The position numbers and the translations under genes are program-made. From a virus, in the IMG/VR virus record IMGVR_UViG_3300027963_000144, positions 1-38,416 of that record: a stretch of DNA of 38,416 nucleotides; one strand, 5' to 3'. The notes beneath the pieces are model-generated. The model was not told the DNA's origin. It worked only from the letters and a program-made list of their open reading frames with translations, and did not search any database. Below, piece by piece: positions 1-8,782 of this stretch (positions within the stretch are counted from its first letter, which is position 1; each line of letters starts with the position of its first letter).

Positions 1-312
1 CCCCTGCAATTTCTGGTTGAGAACGTCTTACGTAACAACGTTTTTGTCGTAAGAATTCTGGTTTCGACATTGGGGCAAAATAGCTTGGGACTGTACAATG
101 TTAGACACCTGCGTCGATTATTACCGCCCCAGACGGGAATGATCGTCGTATTTGAGCTGTCGGCCGGTACTGACACGATAGATCCCGAGAACCGCGTTGC
201 CGAGACGATAACGACATTTACCGGCATGCAGCCAGAAAGTGATACAGTGCCCGAATCGTTTGTAAACGATATGGGCGCTACTGCCAGACTTGTATCAGGT
301 ACGTGCCAGTAA
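1..312 (+). CDS. C-terminal part of a virion-region protein (5' end outside window)
   Basis: The frame is open from base 1 with no stop before the TAA at 310-312, and the first possible internal start (TTG at 70) has no ribosome binding site, so this is most likely the last 103 codons of a gene that begins upstream. The visible part is mixed alpha/beta, without membrane segments or recognisable catalytic motifs; it has a hydrophobic stretch (VVRILVSTLG) followed by a Thr/Glu-rich tail. It ends 9 bases before the next gene, on the same strand as the fibre genes, so it probably belongs to the same late transcript. I do not recognise the family; a structural or baseplate role is inferred only from position. 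Confidence 0.6.
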   Translation, partial: PLQFLVENVLRNNVFVVRILVSTLGQNSLGLYNVRHLRRLLPPQTGMIVVFELSAGTDTIDPENRVAETITTFTGMQPESDTVPESFVNDMGATARLVSGTCQ

Positions 313-321
313 GGAAAAACC

Positions 322-948
322 ATGGCTGTCGACAAAATTAACCCCGTTTTTGGTGTTCGCGGGCACGTTACGGTGTGGCGCGTAGACGAAAAAACCGGGT
401 TGCGCACACCGGTTATCGACCAACACAACCAGATCCAGTATTCGTGGGGTTATATCGCGGCCAAGCAAATCGGCTTCAAACGGCAAGCGGATCGGCCAGA
501 TTACAGCATCTCGGCCATGTACATCGAGTTCGCTAACCAAGAAGATCCCGCCGTACCGATTTCTACCGGCACTTTCGGCCGCGATACAGATATCAATTAC
601 TACCACAGCCTAAGCCACACCAGCGGCAGCGACTTTTTACGCATCCCGCTGAGTATTGAGCCAGCGTTGAGTGTTTCGCCGGGCTATGAAGCAAACCTGC
701 CCGTGAACCAGCAAGGAAATCAGCTTACGTTTTTTGTTCAAACGTCCGGCACGGTCGGCGTCAACGGGCAGCCGTTTAGTTATTTGAACAACAGCAAAGT
801 GTTTTCAGCCGCTCTCGTCGCCGCGCCTGTGTTTAGCGACCGCTCCAAAGATGTTGTGTTTGCGCGGACTACGTTCTCGGCAGAAAACCAAGTTACCAAA
901 GAAGCGTCGTCTCAGATCGGTATCACTTGGGATATCGCATTCGAGTAG
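322..948 (+). CDS. Probable virion structural protein
   Basis: A 208-residue protein starting at ATG 322 behind an AAGGAAA ribosome binding site. The N-terminus reads like the opening of many phage structural proteins of the G-x-V-T-V-W-R-V-D-E-K-T-G type followed by an N-x-I-x-x-x-W-G segment, where a short strand pair precedes an asparagine-rich turn. The rest is beta-rich with many Ser/Thr/Asn residues and no cysteine pattern, signal peptide or membrane helix. It lies between a truncated upstream gene and the 624-residue protein and is probably co-transcribed with both. A role in the tail or baseplate is inferred from context; the exact part is unknown. Confidence 0.6.
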   Translation: MAVDKINPVFGVRGHVTVWRVDEKTGLRTPVIDQHNQIQYSWGYIAAKQIGFKRQADRPDYSISAMYIEFANQEDPAVPISTGTFGRDTDINYYHSLSHTSGSDFLRIPLSIEPALSVSPGYEANLPVNQQGNQLTFFVQTSGTVGVNGQPFSYLNNSKVFSAALVAAPVFSDRSKDVVFARTTFSAENQVTKEASSQIGITWDIAFE

Positions 949-959
949 TCATCTAATCG

Positions 960-980
960 CCGGAGGACAAGGATGTCCGG
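960..980 (+). promoter_or_regulatory. Putative CsrA-binding stem-loop over the start codon of the 973 gene
   Basis: Bases 960-964 (CCGGA) can pair with 976-980 (TCCGG), leaving the 11-base loop GGACAAGGATG. The loop and its closing base contain ACAAGGATGT (967-976), the exact core of the known CsrA consensus ACARGGAUGU. The Shine-Dalgarno GGAGG (962-966) and the ATG (973-975) lie within the structure. CsrA typically represses translation by binding GGA in such loops over a ribosome binding site. A csrA gene lies at 19913-20113. The match is seen directly; binding is inferred. Confidence 0.55.
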
Positions 981-2847
981 GAACTGGCTTAATAACATAA
1001 AGTACGTCAACCCCGGCGAGCCTGTGCAGGCAGGGGTTGTTAACCGCCCAGATCAAACGCTGGCCGCGCGTACCGACTATTTGAAGGATCGTCTGGACGC
1101 CGCCGCTGTCGGGCAGGCACTGTTCGATTCCGACGCCACAATTGCACCGTCCGTACTACCCGGGCAGCCCGTTTTTTGGAATTACACAACACACCGGTAC
1201 GAATCCGCGCTGGCGGCTGTTGCGGTCGATCAGACAACGCAGGCGCTCGTTGTACAGCCGTCATCAGACTGCGTTGGCATCTGCCTGCATAAAAAGTCTG
1301 AGACGCTCGGCGACATTGTGCTGCGCGGCATCGTCAGCATCCCAGAACTGACTAACGCTATTGTCGCGCCCATCTCGCCCGGCCGGTATTACCTGTCTGG
1401 TGTGGAGCCCGGTAAACTCGTCAAACAGCGCCCCGGCGTTAGCGTAGGCGTGTGCTACGTTCAGGGCCCAAAAGACAACTGCTCTGACGTCCCGCGTGTC
1501 ATTGTGATGCCGACACCGCGAGATTTTATTGCTGAGCACACACATTACCGATTTGAACTTGTAGCACGCCCGGCTGGCGCTGGCTTATCGACAACGCAGC
1601 GTTTTGGTAAAACGCACGCACAAATCGTATCCGAAAATCCAAACCTGCCCGGCTGGTTGCCCGCAAGTAACGCTATTTTTAACGGCAAAGCTCCTGCCGG
1701 CGCAGCATTTGGATACAACATCAAAAAGCATCAGGCGCTTGCCAACGTGTGGCCGCCGTTGCCAATCCAGTCCGTTGCCGTGCTATGGGATAGGGCTGAG
1801 TACCAACACGGCGCTGGTGAAGTGCCGCTCGGCCCGACAGGTCTTGTGATTTGTGACACCAACGGTATTTGGTGGATGTCCAGTTGCTTAGGTGAAACAC
1901 CGTGGCCGGAAAATATCAATCCTAGCGCGCCTGTTACACCGTTTGACCCTACTGCCTGCCCGCTCGATGAGCGCATGCGCATCTCGGTGGTGTTCTTGCG
2001 TATGCTGCTGGGCAATGATCGTAACGCCGTAACCAGCCTTGTGCCCGGCCCCGATAGCCCAATCACCATCTTGAATTGCAATGATCAGCCGGGATCTACG
2101 GGTGACTTAGCGCTTAATTTGAATCTGCAACGTGTTGCCGAAGAAGCCATCGGCGGCGAAGCAATCAAAGAAATTGTTGCGGGTAAAAAGCTTAAAGCTG
2201 GCTGGGTAACCGAGGGCGCGTTTACAACATCCGGCCAGATCAGCATTACTGGCACGCGCGGTGTAAAGCGCAATCTGACCGTAGCGGAGCTTGAAGACCT
2301 AAACATGCCCACGACGGCGGTAGTGCCGCTGCAACAAGGCATATTGAAAATCGACTACACAGACGCGCTGGTTGAACGAGAAGTAGCGCCGCAAATCATT
2401 CGGCTGAGCGACACGGTCGAGCGTCTGTATATGGACATTCCGTATCTTGGTTTCCCAGCTGGGCAGGGTTCGTTGCTGCGCGTGCGGCTCAACGTTGCCG
2501 ACAGCAATCTTGGCGATAATCTGCGGATGAAAATTCGTGTGCGTTTCTTCGGCCGCGGCGGCACACCGACACAGGCGGCGACTCTGCCTGCGCTATACAT
2601 GAGCTATCGCCGGCTGCCAAAGCCCGCCGCGGGCGGTTCGCCGCTGCCGACTACTGACACATCGCTTAGTTTTAATTCCGCCTTGGCGTTGCGACTTGAC
2701 ACGGTTGCGCAAGTAGACAGCGCTGAATTCCAAATCGAAGCTGGCGATACTGTGCTCGTAACGCTTGGCCGCGCAGAAAACACAGCCGACGTATACGCCG
2801 AAGTCGGCGTGTTAAGAATTAGCGGAATTGTTTACAGTGCCACATAA
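973..2847 (+). CDS. Large virion structural protein with N-terminal G-E-P-V / N-R-P motif
   Basis: A 624-residue protein with GGAGG 7-11 bases before ATG 973. Residues about 10-45 contain GEPVQAGVVNRP followed by a short helix (LAARTDYLKDRLD); this kind of segment occurs near the N-terminus of structural proteins in various large phages and may be an assembly or attachment helix. The remainder is beta-rich, with cysteines scattered through residues 95-170 and 295-375 and a Gly/Pro-rich middle. No transmembrane segment or enzymatic motif is visible. It directly precedes the five RYPL-motif paralogues and probably shares their transcript. Its start codon lies in a stem-loop that matches the CsrA consensus, so it may be translationally controlled. 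Exact virion location is unknown. Confidence 0.65.
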   Translation: MSGNWLNNIKYVNPGEPVQAGVVNRPDQTLAARTDYLKDRLDAAAVGQALFDSDATIAPSVLPGQPVFWNYTTHRYESALAAVAVDQTTQALVVQPSSDCVGICLHKKSETLGDIVLRGIVSIPELTNAIVAPISPGRYYLSGVEPGKLVKQRPGVSVGVCYVQGPKDNCSDVPRVIVMPTPRDFIAEHTHYRFELVARPAGAGLSTTQRFGKTHAQIVSENPNLPGWLPASNAIFNGKAPAGAAFGYNIKKHQALANVWPPLPIQSVAVLWDRAEYQHGAGEVPLGPTGLVICDTNGIWWMSSCLGETPWPENINPSAPVTPFDPTACPLDERMRISVVFLRMLLGNDRNAVTSLVPGPDSPITILNCNDQPGSTGDLALNLNLQRVAEEAIGGEAIKEIVAGKKLKAGWVTEGAFTTSGQISITGTRGVKRNLTVAELEDLNMPTTAVVPLQQGILKIDYTDALVEREVAPQIIRLSDTVERLYMDIPYLGFPAGQGSLLRVRLNVADSNLGDNLRMKIRVRFFGRGGTPTQAATLPALYMSYRRLPKPAAGGSPLPTTDTSLSFNSALALRLDTVAQVDSAEFQIEAGDTVLVTLGRAENTADVYAEVGVLRISGIVYSAT

Positions 2848-2865
2848 CTTGTCGCGTGAATTGTT

Positions 2866-3810
2866 ATGCCAATCGGAAACTGGAATCTACAGTGGCTTAA
2901 CCACAATTCTCAGCGGTCATACCCGCTGACAGAGAGCGCCACAAAAACTGATATCACAGGCACGATCAGACTGCCGGATAGCTTCATCGTTGGGCTTTAC
3001 CTGCCAATTCATTCTGGGCTGGCGTTCACGCCCAATAATTTTTTTATCAGCGGCGTACTTCTGTCGCCGGCTGGTTTCAATATTACAGTTAGCTATCAGG
3101 CCGACGATCAATCAGTTGAAGTCGCAACCGCCAATATTTCACGCGGGAGCTACACACAAAACCAGTCGTACGCACTTGGCGGCATCGGCTCATTTGACGA
3201 TATCGTCGGCCGTATCGTTTTAGGCGACGTTTCTGAGGTCGACACCCTGCCGCCCGGGCAGTACACGTTTGACATAGCCGGCGGTAACTTAGAGTCAGAC
3301 GCTATCAGGCCAATGATTCGCGCCGTCTCTCGGCTAGTAGTGGTTAATAATAACGAAACTAGTACGCCAATTTACGGCGACGTAGTGTTAGTTGCCGGGA
3401 CAAACATGCGTATCAATGTTGCTTCGCTCCCGTCAGGCGAAACAGAAATTACTCTCGATGCTATTGCTGGTACGGGGCTAAATCAAGATTGCGCTTGTAA
3501 CATTCCCGACACAGCAGAGTGCATTCGTTGCATCAACGGCGTCTGCAGCCCAGATGGTAATTTCACATTCGCGCAGGACGCGTGCGTTGAGATTGCGCCG
3601 ATTCTGGGTGGTCTGTCGTTCGCCGACACGTGTGCGTCACCGTGCTGCGGCTGCACAGAGTTGGACGCTATTACGCAACAAATCAATAGTTTTGGTACTG
3701 GTGTAGCCACGCTGCAAAACTTTGTAACGCGACTCGGGTCTGAAGTGACGCAAATGAATCTTGTCGTGCTTGGAAGCCAGTTGGGTGATTCCGGCTGCGC
3801 GACGGGGTGA
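2866..3810 (+). CDS. RYPL-family virion protein, paralogue 1
   Basis: A 314-residue protein, first of five neighbouring paralogues. The N-terminus carries NSQRSYPLTES (residues about 14-24), matching R-Y-P-L in the siblings. A central beta region (GDVVLVAGTNMRINV, then a G-T-G-L turn) leads to CINGVCSPDGNFTF, a form of the I-N-G-x-x-P-D-x-x-G-N motif common in phage tail fibre proteins. Next comes a cysteine cluster (CASPCCGC) and a C-terminal helical tail (ELDAITQQINSFGTGVATL). The gene follows its neighbour by 18 bases and has no strong ribosome binding site. Most likely a tail fibre or baseplate-decorating protein; the receptor is unknown. The cysteine cluster is shared with paralogue 2 and could bind metal or form disulfides. 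Confidence 0.6.
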   Translation: MPIGNWNLQWLNHNSQRSYPLTESATKTDITGTIRLPDSFIVGLYLPIHSGLAFTPNNFFISGVLLSPAGFNITVSYQADDQSVEVATANISRGSYTQNQSYALGGIGSFDDIVGRIVLGDVSEVDTLPPGQYTFDIAGGNLESDAIRPMIRAVSRLVVVNNNETSTPIYGDVVLVAGTNMRINVASLPSGETEITLDAIAGTGLNQDCACNIPDTAECIRCINGVCSPDGNFTFAQDACVEIAPILGGLSFADTCASPCCGCTELDAITQQINSFGTGVATLQNFVTRLGSEVTQMNLVVLGSQLGDSGCATG

Positions 3811-3813
3811 CAT

Positions 3814-5340
3814 ATGGCCTGCCCCGATTTTGTCACATCTCAGCACGGCCGCGCCGGCATCGGCGTCATTCAGCCGCAGAGCGGTTTAGATTACCCGCTT
3901 GTCGCGCCGTCTGATGATATTGATAGCCTCATCGCAGACTTCTACTTGGCGTATGACGATCCGGGTGATTACACGCATGCTCAGCCTGCCATGCGGCATC
4001 CGCTCCGCATCACTTACTTAGCAGGCGTTGGCTGCATCGAAAACTCACCGCCAACCGGGTTTCCGGCGCTCGTGCACGGCGCCGATATAACTGTAGTCGA
4101 CTCGGCAAACAAAGTTGTATTTAGTACGTTTAGCGGTGACGTCACGTTTGCGGTTGCCGACTGGAGCCGCGACTACAAAATTTACACGTGGAAAAAAACG
4201 AGCAGCATTTGTCGGCTTGTTGTTTACAGCACGTGGGCGCCAGACAATTTGGCGCGCAGAAACTACCCGCGCTATTTAACGCCGGTGAATGCGGTGCTTG
4301 ACGAGCGCGCAGTGTACAAAATGCCGAAACGGCTGTTATCGCTACGCGTCAAAAATAACAATATTGTTTCAGGGCCATACAGCGGGCAAATTAAGCTGCA
4401 CAACGGTTACAACACCGAGATTACGGCTACAGCGCAAACGAATCAAACGTTTAGAGCGGCCACAGATGTGGTTATCAATGCTGAGGCCGGTTCAGGACTG
4501 GGCAAGTACATTGATTGTCTGGATACTGAAGCAACAAAACCTATTACACGTATCAACGGTACTGCTGGTGTTAACGGCGACTTTTTATTGTCCGCAGCAG
4601 ACTGTATCTGGGCTCGACGACCAACAACGCATACTGGTACAAGCATTGTGTCGCCGCCGGGGCAATTAAAATTTGGCGCAGACTGCGCGCCGTGTTGCAG
4701 CTGCGGCGACTATGTTGACACAGCAAAATATCTAAACGAAACCGTAGACCAGTACAAGCTAATTGGCGTACGTGCTGAGAACGTACGGAATCAATTTGAG
4801 AGCAACATTTTACGCTGGAACGACCAACGGGCGTGCAGCGTGCAAAGACCGCTGCGTTTAATTCTTGTGCCGCAGCGCTGCCCGTATATGGACGTTGTAA
4901 TGATGGTATGTAATTCGTGCAGCACGTGCCTTGGCGCGAGTAAATTGCAAGTCGCCATTACCGCCGCGCCAACTATAACGCCGTCGTTGGAGTGTGGGTA
5001 CACTGCTATGTTTGCGCCGAATATTAGCGGCAAAGCTACAAGCGTTACCGCGAGCGCAGACGGACTCACGTATTCCGCGTTTTTTCCGCAGTTACCGCCG
5101 GGCGAGTCTGCGTATATCAAGTTTCGGTTGAAATTTACAGAAACAGATCCGATTACGCATATCAAGCATAAACCATTTGGACCGTATGCTATCTCTGGCG
5201 CGTTAACAGGCGTCATGCTCGACACAGGTGGGCCGCTATTGAATAATTGCGCCGATCCTGTAGACGGTGTACCGGTCACGGCTGAAACAACACAAGCGCT
5301 TTACTGTAGCGCTACTGGTTACACTGAACTACCGTGCTAA
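3814..5340 (+). CDS. RYPL-family virion protein, paralogue 2
   Basis: A 508-residue protein starting 3 bases after the previous stop. The N-terminal motif is looser here (GLDYPLVAPSDDIDSL), but the body keeps the sibling pattern: GQIKLHNGYNTEI, a G-S-G-L turn, then RINGTAGVNGDFLL in the position of the I-N-G-x-x-P-D-x-x-G-N motif. A cysteine cluster (CAPCCSC) matches the CASPCCGC of paralogue 1 and is followed by a helix. It is longer than paralogue 1 through a C-terminal addition of about 150 residues that is beta-rich and cysteine-bearing (from about residue 355), resembling an extra Ig-like or receptor-binding domain. Probably a virion fibre component; I cannot assign the added domain to a named family. 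Confidence 0.6.
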   Translation: MACPDFVTSQHGRAGIGVIQPQSGLDYPLVAPSDDIDSLIADFYLAYDDPGDYTHAQPAMRHPLRITYLAGVGCIENSPPTGFPALVHGADITVVDSANKVVFSTFSGDVTFAVADWSRDYKIYTWKKTSSICRLVVYSTWAPDNLARRNYPRYLTPVNAVLDERAVYKMPKRLLSLRVKNNNIVSGPYSGQIKLHNGYNTEITATAQTNQTFRAATDVVINAEAGSGLGKYIDCLDTEATKPITRINGTAGVNGDFLLSAADCIWARRPTTHTGTSIVSPPGQLKFGADCAPCCSCGDYVDTAKYLNETVDQYKLIGVRAENVRNQFESNILRWNDQRACSVQRPLRLILVPQRCPYMDVVMMVCNSCSTCLGASKLQVAITAAPTITPSLECGYTAMFAPNISGKATSVTASADGLTYSAFFPQLPPGESAYIKFRLKFTETDPITHIKHKPFGPYAISGALTGVMLDTGGPLLNNCADPVDGVPVTAETTQALYCSATGYTELPC

Positions 5341-5344
5341 TAAC

Positions 5345-7051
5345 ATGTCTATACGCAATAAAAATTGGTACAACCTCCAGTCAACGCGTCGATACCCGCT
5401 CGACGAGTCGTGTACCGGTATAGACGATGCTGGTAACTTTATTCGCGACGACATTATCGTTGACTGCAACATTCAATTTCCGAAAACAGCCGGGCAGTAT
5501 TTATACGTACAGGGTCTAAGCGTTTCGGCGGGTATCGTCACTGTCGTATTCGGCGCAGTAAATGACAGAAACGCGCCGTCAGGGCCAACAATAGCGGCGA
5601 TCTCACTGCCAAAACCTGTCACGCCGTATCTCAATTACAGCGTGACAGGACTTGTGCCGGGTGTTTCGGGCTGGGTGGTATTTGGACCCGGAATTGAAAC
5701 TGAGTTCAGCGGGCGGTACACGTATCCGGCGCAGACACTCGTACAACCTAGAAACGCGAAACCGTATAGACCGCTGCCTATTCCGACAATTGGCAAATTA
5801 AATCTGGCAACATCGCTACAAGGCGTCGTGTCGATTATTGGTTCAACACCTGTGACGGCAACGCACGAAAATATTAGTTACGCCGATACTGATTTTCCTG
5901 CGATAGTCTTCCGGCTAGACACAAAACAAATTACGAACACAATAAATCCGCTATCGGAGTTTCTCGGTCCATGCGGGCAACGACCAGAAAGCGGCACATG
6001 TCCCAAACAACCTATTGAATCGATCAACGGGATTGAACCCGACTGCGACGGGAACATCAACATTGTGTTCGACGGTTTTGACGCACGTAATTTTGCCGAA
6101 TGCGGCGGCATGGACGTTCTTACAGACGTCGGCCTTCCCGCTGTGTGCGCAAGCAATAAACAAAAGAAACCGCAAGAGTTCAAAGACGAATGCTGCGGCA
6201 CCGGCGGCGAGCTTTTAATTTTTAGCAGTCTTGGCGCGTTTCCGTCGCCGGGAGACAGCACAAAAATTTACGGCGCGCTAGACACAAATCAGACATATAA
6301 CTGGGTCGGGACAACTTATGTCACGACGGGAAACGTGATTGACGCGTATTGCTTGTCAGACCCAACGACACAAATTGATATCATTGTCGACGAGACACTT
6401 AACGCGCAAAACTATGCCTGCCTCACGTTGCCGCTATGTCATGATTTCACGCACTGCGACGCATCGCCGTTATTTGAAACACGGCTAGGTCGGTTTATTG
6501 TGACTGCTACGTCCGCCCCCGTAGGCTGCTGCGTCAGCACATTAACAGCGCTGACGCAGCACAATGTGTATGCGTCTGCCGGTATTGGCGGTACAAATAT
6601 CTGCACATTAAAAAACTGCGCTACAGACTGGGCCACCGGGCGGACAATGACTGTCGAATTTAAAATCGGCGTGGAGGGTATTGAACGAAACGGCGGCATT
6701 GTTTTGAATTACCGCCAAGAAAAAATAAACGGGCGCATCATTACAACATACGTTGCCGTGATGCTAGACGTCACTCGCGCCCGTGTCCGTGTATTGCGAT
6801 ACAACGGCAGTCAATTTGTAGAAGAAGCATCTGTAGCCTACGCGGCCGCGCTTGATAAGTGGTATCGCGTGAGTGTCTCGCCGGCATTGAATACTGTTGG
6901 CGTAAGCCTAAGTTTTGCCGTGGCTGAACTGTCTGGCACGCACGCCGTAACGGGAACGGCAGAGATCGCCAACTATGGCGATCCCGTCGGTTTCGCTGGT
7001 TTGTTTGCGCAGCGATCTTACACTTACTTCAACAAATTTACTGTGACATAA
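5345..7051 (+). CDS. RYPL-family virion protein, paralogue 3, with C-terminal lectin-like domain
   Basis: The reading frame is open from 5267, but ATG 5345 is preferred: it avoids a 74-base overlap with the previous gene and puts TRRYPLDES at residues about 13-21, as in the siblings. The protein is 568 residues long. SINGIEPDCDGNINIVF is a clear I-N-G-x-x-P-D-x-x-G-N motif. The last 140 residues look like a concanavalin/LamG-type jelly roll: MTVEFKIG, GGIVLNYR, YVAVMLDV, a WYRVSVS strand, VSLSFAV and a final FAGLFAQRSYTYFNKFTV strand. Such domains bind glycans, so this paralogue is a good candidate for host surface recognition. Cysteine pairs occur throughout the middle. No catalytic residues are evident. 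Confidence 0.62.
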   Translation: MSIRNKNWYNLQSTRRYPLDESCTGIDDAGNFIRDDIIVDCNIQFPKTAGQYLYVQGLSVSAGIVTVVFGAVNDRNAPSGPTIAAISLPKPVTPYLNYSVTGLVPGVSGWVVFGPGIETEFSGRYTYPAQTLVQPRNAKPYRPLPIPTIGKLNLATSLQGVVSIIGSTPVTATHENISYADTDFPAIVFRLDTKQITNTINPLSEFLGPCGQRPESGTCPKQPIESINGIEPDCDGNINIVFDGFDARNFAECGGMDVLTDVGLPAVCASNKQKKPQEFKDECCGTGGELLIFSSLGAFPSPGDSTKIYGALDTNQTYNWVGTTYVTTGNVIDAYCLSDPTTQIDIIVDETLNAQNYACLTLPLCHDFTHCDASPLFETRLGRFIVTATSAPVGCCVSTLTALTQHNVYASAGIGGTNICTLKNCATDWATGRTMTVEFKIGVEGIERNGGIVLNYRQEKINGRIITTYVAVMLDVTRARVRVLRYNGSQFVEEASVAYAAALDKWYRVSVSPALNTVGVSLSFAVAELSGTHAVTGTAEIANYGDPVGFAGLFAQRSYTYFNKFTVT

Positions 7052-7052
7052 C

Positions 7053-7826
7053 ATGACTGACGCGCGCATTCTTTATCCGCAGTTCCGCGACGAACAATCG
7101 AACTCTAGATATCCGTTTTCTGACAGCGCGTCTTTAAGTACCGCCGGTGGTTCATTCAATATTGGTAATGATACTTTTATTGACGCCGTGTTTTATCCGA
7201 TCGGCGCTGTTGGTTGCGTGTATATATCGGCTATTGAAATTACAGCGTGGACTGTAACGTTCAAGGTGGGCGATCAAAATACGTTGATTTTGCTAACAGG
7301 CAGCTTTGACCTACTCAGCCCACCAGTCAACGGACTTGTGTCTTTTTTTGATAGTTATGGGCGACCAGCCGGATCGCTGTTATCAACGCCACTTAAGCTG
7401 GCCACGTTTTCTGCGCTGCCTATAGGCACGTACGTGTTCAGTTCTACCGCCACCGAGTTCGTCGCCAGCGTTGTGCTGCCGGCTAATGAACCGGGTGTGC
7501 GTGGTTTGACAGCCGACACAGGCGAGCTGCTTACCGGCGACATCTGGCTTGTCGGCGACCAAGGCATTGTCGTGCGCCCGGATAGTGAACCCGGCGTAAT
7601 TCGTATTGATATTATTGGCGAACCGCTATTTAAACGGTTTGTGTGCGAGCCGCTCGGCAGTTTCAAGCCAAAAAAATTCTTGAAAACAATCAACGGCTGC
7701 GGCCCCGACGAATACGGCAATTTTACAATTACCGCGACCGATCAAAACGTTGATAATGCGGTGTTGCGCGTTTACCCGCAGAACGGGACAATTGTCGTCG
7801 ATACAATTGGCAGGAGTATCAAGTAA
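7053..7826 (+). CDS. RYPL-family virion protein, paralogue 4
   Basis: A 257-residue protein starting one base after the previous stop. It keeps the family plan in its shortest form: NSRYPFSDSASL at residues about 17-28, a beta-rich N-terminal domain, GDIWLVGDQGIVV with a following I-R-I-D strand, and TINGCGPDEYGNFTI near the C-terminus, after which the chain ends within about 35 residues. It lacks the cysteine cluster and helix of paralogues 1 and 2 and any extra C-terminal domain. Being close to the minimal family unit, it is a useful reference for defining the shared domain. A role as a fibre-base or adaptor protein is inferred. Confidence 0.6.
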   Translation: MTDARILYPQFRDEQSNSRYPFSDSASLSTAGGSFNIGNDTFIDAVFYPIGAVGCVYISAIEITAWTVTFKVGDQNTLILLTGSFDLLSPPVNGLVSFFDSYGRPAGSLLSTPLKLATFSALPIGTYVFSSTATEFVASVVLPANEPGVRGLTADTGELLTGDIWLVGDQGIVVRPDSEPGVIRIDIIGEPLFKRFVCEPLGSFKPKKFLKTINGCGPDEYGNFTITATDQNVDNAVLRVYPQNGTIVVDTIGRSIK

Positions 7827-8767
7827 TGCCTGAGCCCGGATTTTATAACGACAACGAATATCGTGCGTATCCGTTTATTTACTTGAAACTGCAGCGCGAT
7901 CCAATCCTGCCAAATAGCGCAATAGTAGACGCTGGTATCACGCTAGGTCTAACAGCGCTTGACGGCCGCGACGTAAACTACTCGGTGTGGCTCGCTACTG
8001 TTCAGCGCGTCGCGTCCGGGTTTACGTTTACATTCAAGTACGGCTATGACGATAGCGCTCCGGCCGCCCAAGCGCTTAATTTTTTTAGGCGAGATACAGA
8101 TGACGCGTGGGCAATCGAATACGCCGACTCAGCCTCCCCGACCAATGTTGGCGTAAATATGTGCAATACGTTGCCCACGTGGTCCGGTTTTATTGTTACC
8201 GGACCGTTAACAGATTTGCGCGCTGCAGTCGATGTAGGCGGCACGCTCACGTTTGAGCGCAACGCGTATCAGTTAGAACCGACGCGGATTCAAGATCTGC
8301 AAAAGTCGTATTTGCGCTCTATTACTTTGGGCAACTATGACCGTACGCGCATACCGGCTTGCGACAGTACAGCACCCGATATGCCTGTCCGTAACGTCAT
8401 TAAAACTGCAGCGTGCATGGCCGGCGACATCCGATTTAAAGCTGGCTATAATTGCGAAATTACTCAAACAGACCGGGACAATCAGATCGCTATTTCAGCT
8501 GTCGTTGGCGGCGGTACACCGGTTGATGCCGAGCTGTGCGCCAACGGCAGCGAAATACCGCTGTCGCCTAACGAGGTTTTGCCGAGCGGCAGTCAGTTTT
8601 TTAGCGGCGGTCCGGCCTGCGATGAGTTGATTGCCACAATTAACGGCGTAACCGGAACAAACATTAATTTTGTCGGCGGAAATGGTGTTACCATTAGCAC
8701 GGCTGACGGGCAGATAAAAATAACAAAGCGGACCAACTCCCAAACCAACTGCGCTGCGACAACATAG
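7826..8767 (+). CDS. RYPL-family virion protein, paralogue 5
   Basis: A 313-residue protein whose ATG overlaps the previous TAA by one base (TAATG), suggesting translational coupling. The N-terminus has EYRAYPFIYLK, the family motif in a variant form. Later segments follow the sibling order: GDIRFKAGYNCEI, an I-A-I-S strand, a Gly-rich turn, and ATINGVTGTNINFVGGNGVTIS in place of the I-N-G-x-x-P-D-x-x-G-N motif. Between them are several cysteines. It is the last of the five paralogues and lies 15 bases before the giant repeat/collagen gene. Likely a tail fibre or baseplate protein; individual function not determinable. Confidence 0.58.
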   Translation: MPEPGFYNDNEYRAYPFIYLKLQRDPILPNSAIVDAGITLGLTALDGRDVNYSVWLATVQRVASGFTFTFKYGYDDSAPAAQALNFFRRDTDDAWAIEYADSASPTNVGVNMCNTLPTWSGFIVTGPLTDLRAAVDVGGTLTFERNAYQLEPTRIQDLQKSYLRSITLGNYDRTRIPACDSTAPDMPVRNVIKTAACMAGDIRFKAGYNCEITQTDRDNQIAISAVVGGGTPVDAELCANGSEIPLSPNEVLPSGSQFFSGGPACDELIATINGVTGTNINFVGGNGVTISTADGQIKITKRTNSQTNCAATT

Positions 8768-8782
8768 CACGAGATAGCCGTT

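Noticed and set aside
5267-5344. N-terminal extension of the third paralogue
   Set aside because: It overlaps the preceding gene by 74 bases and would displace the R-Y-P-L motif from its usual place near the N-terminus.
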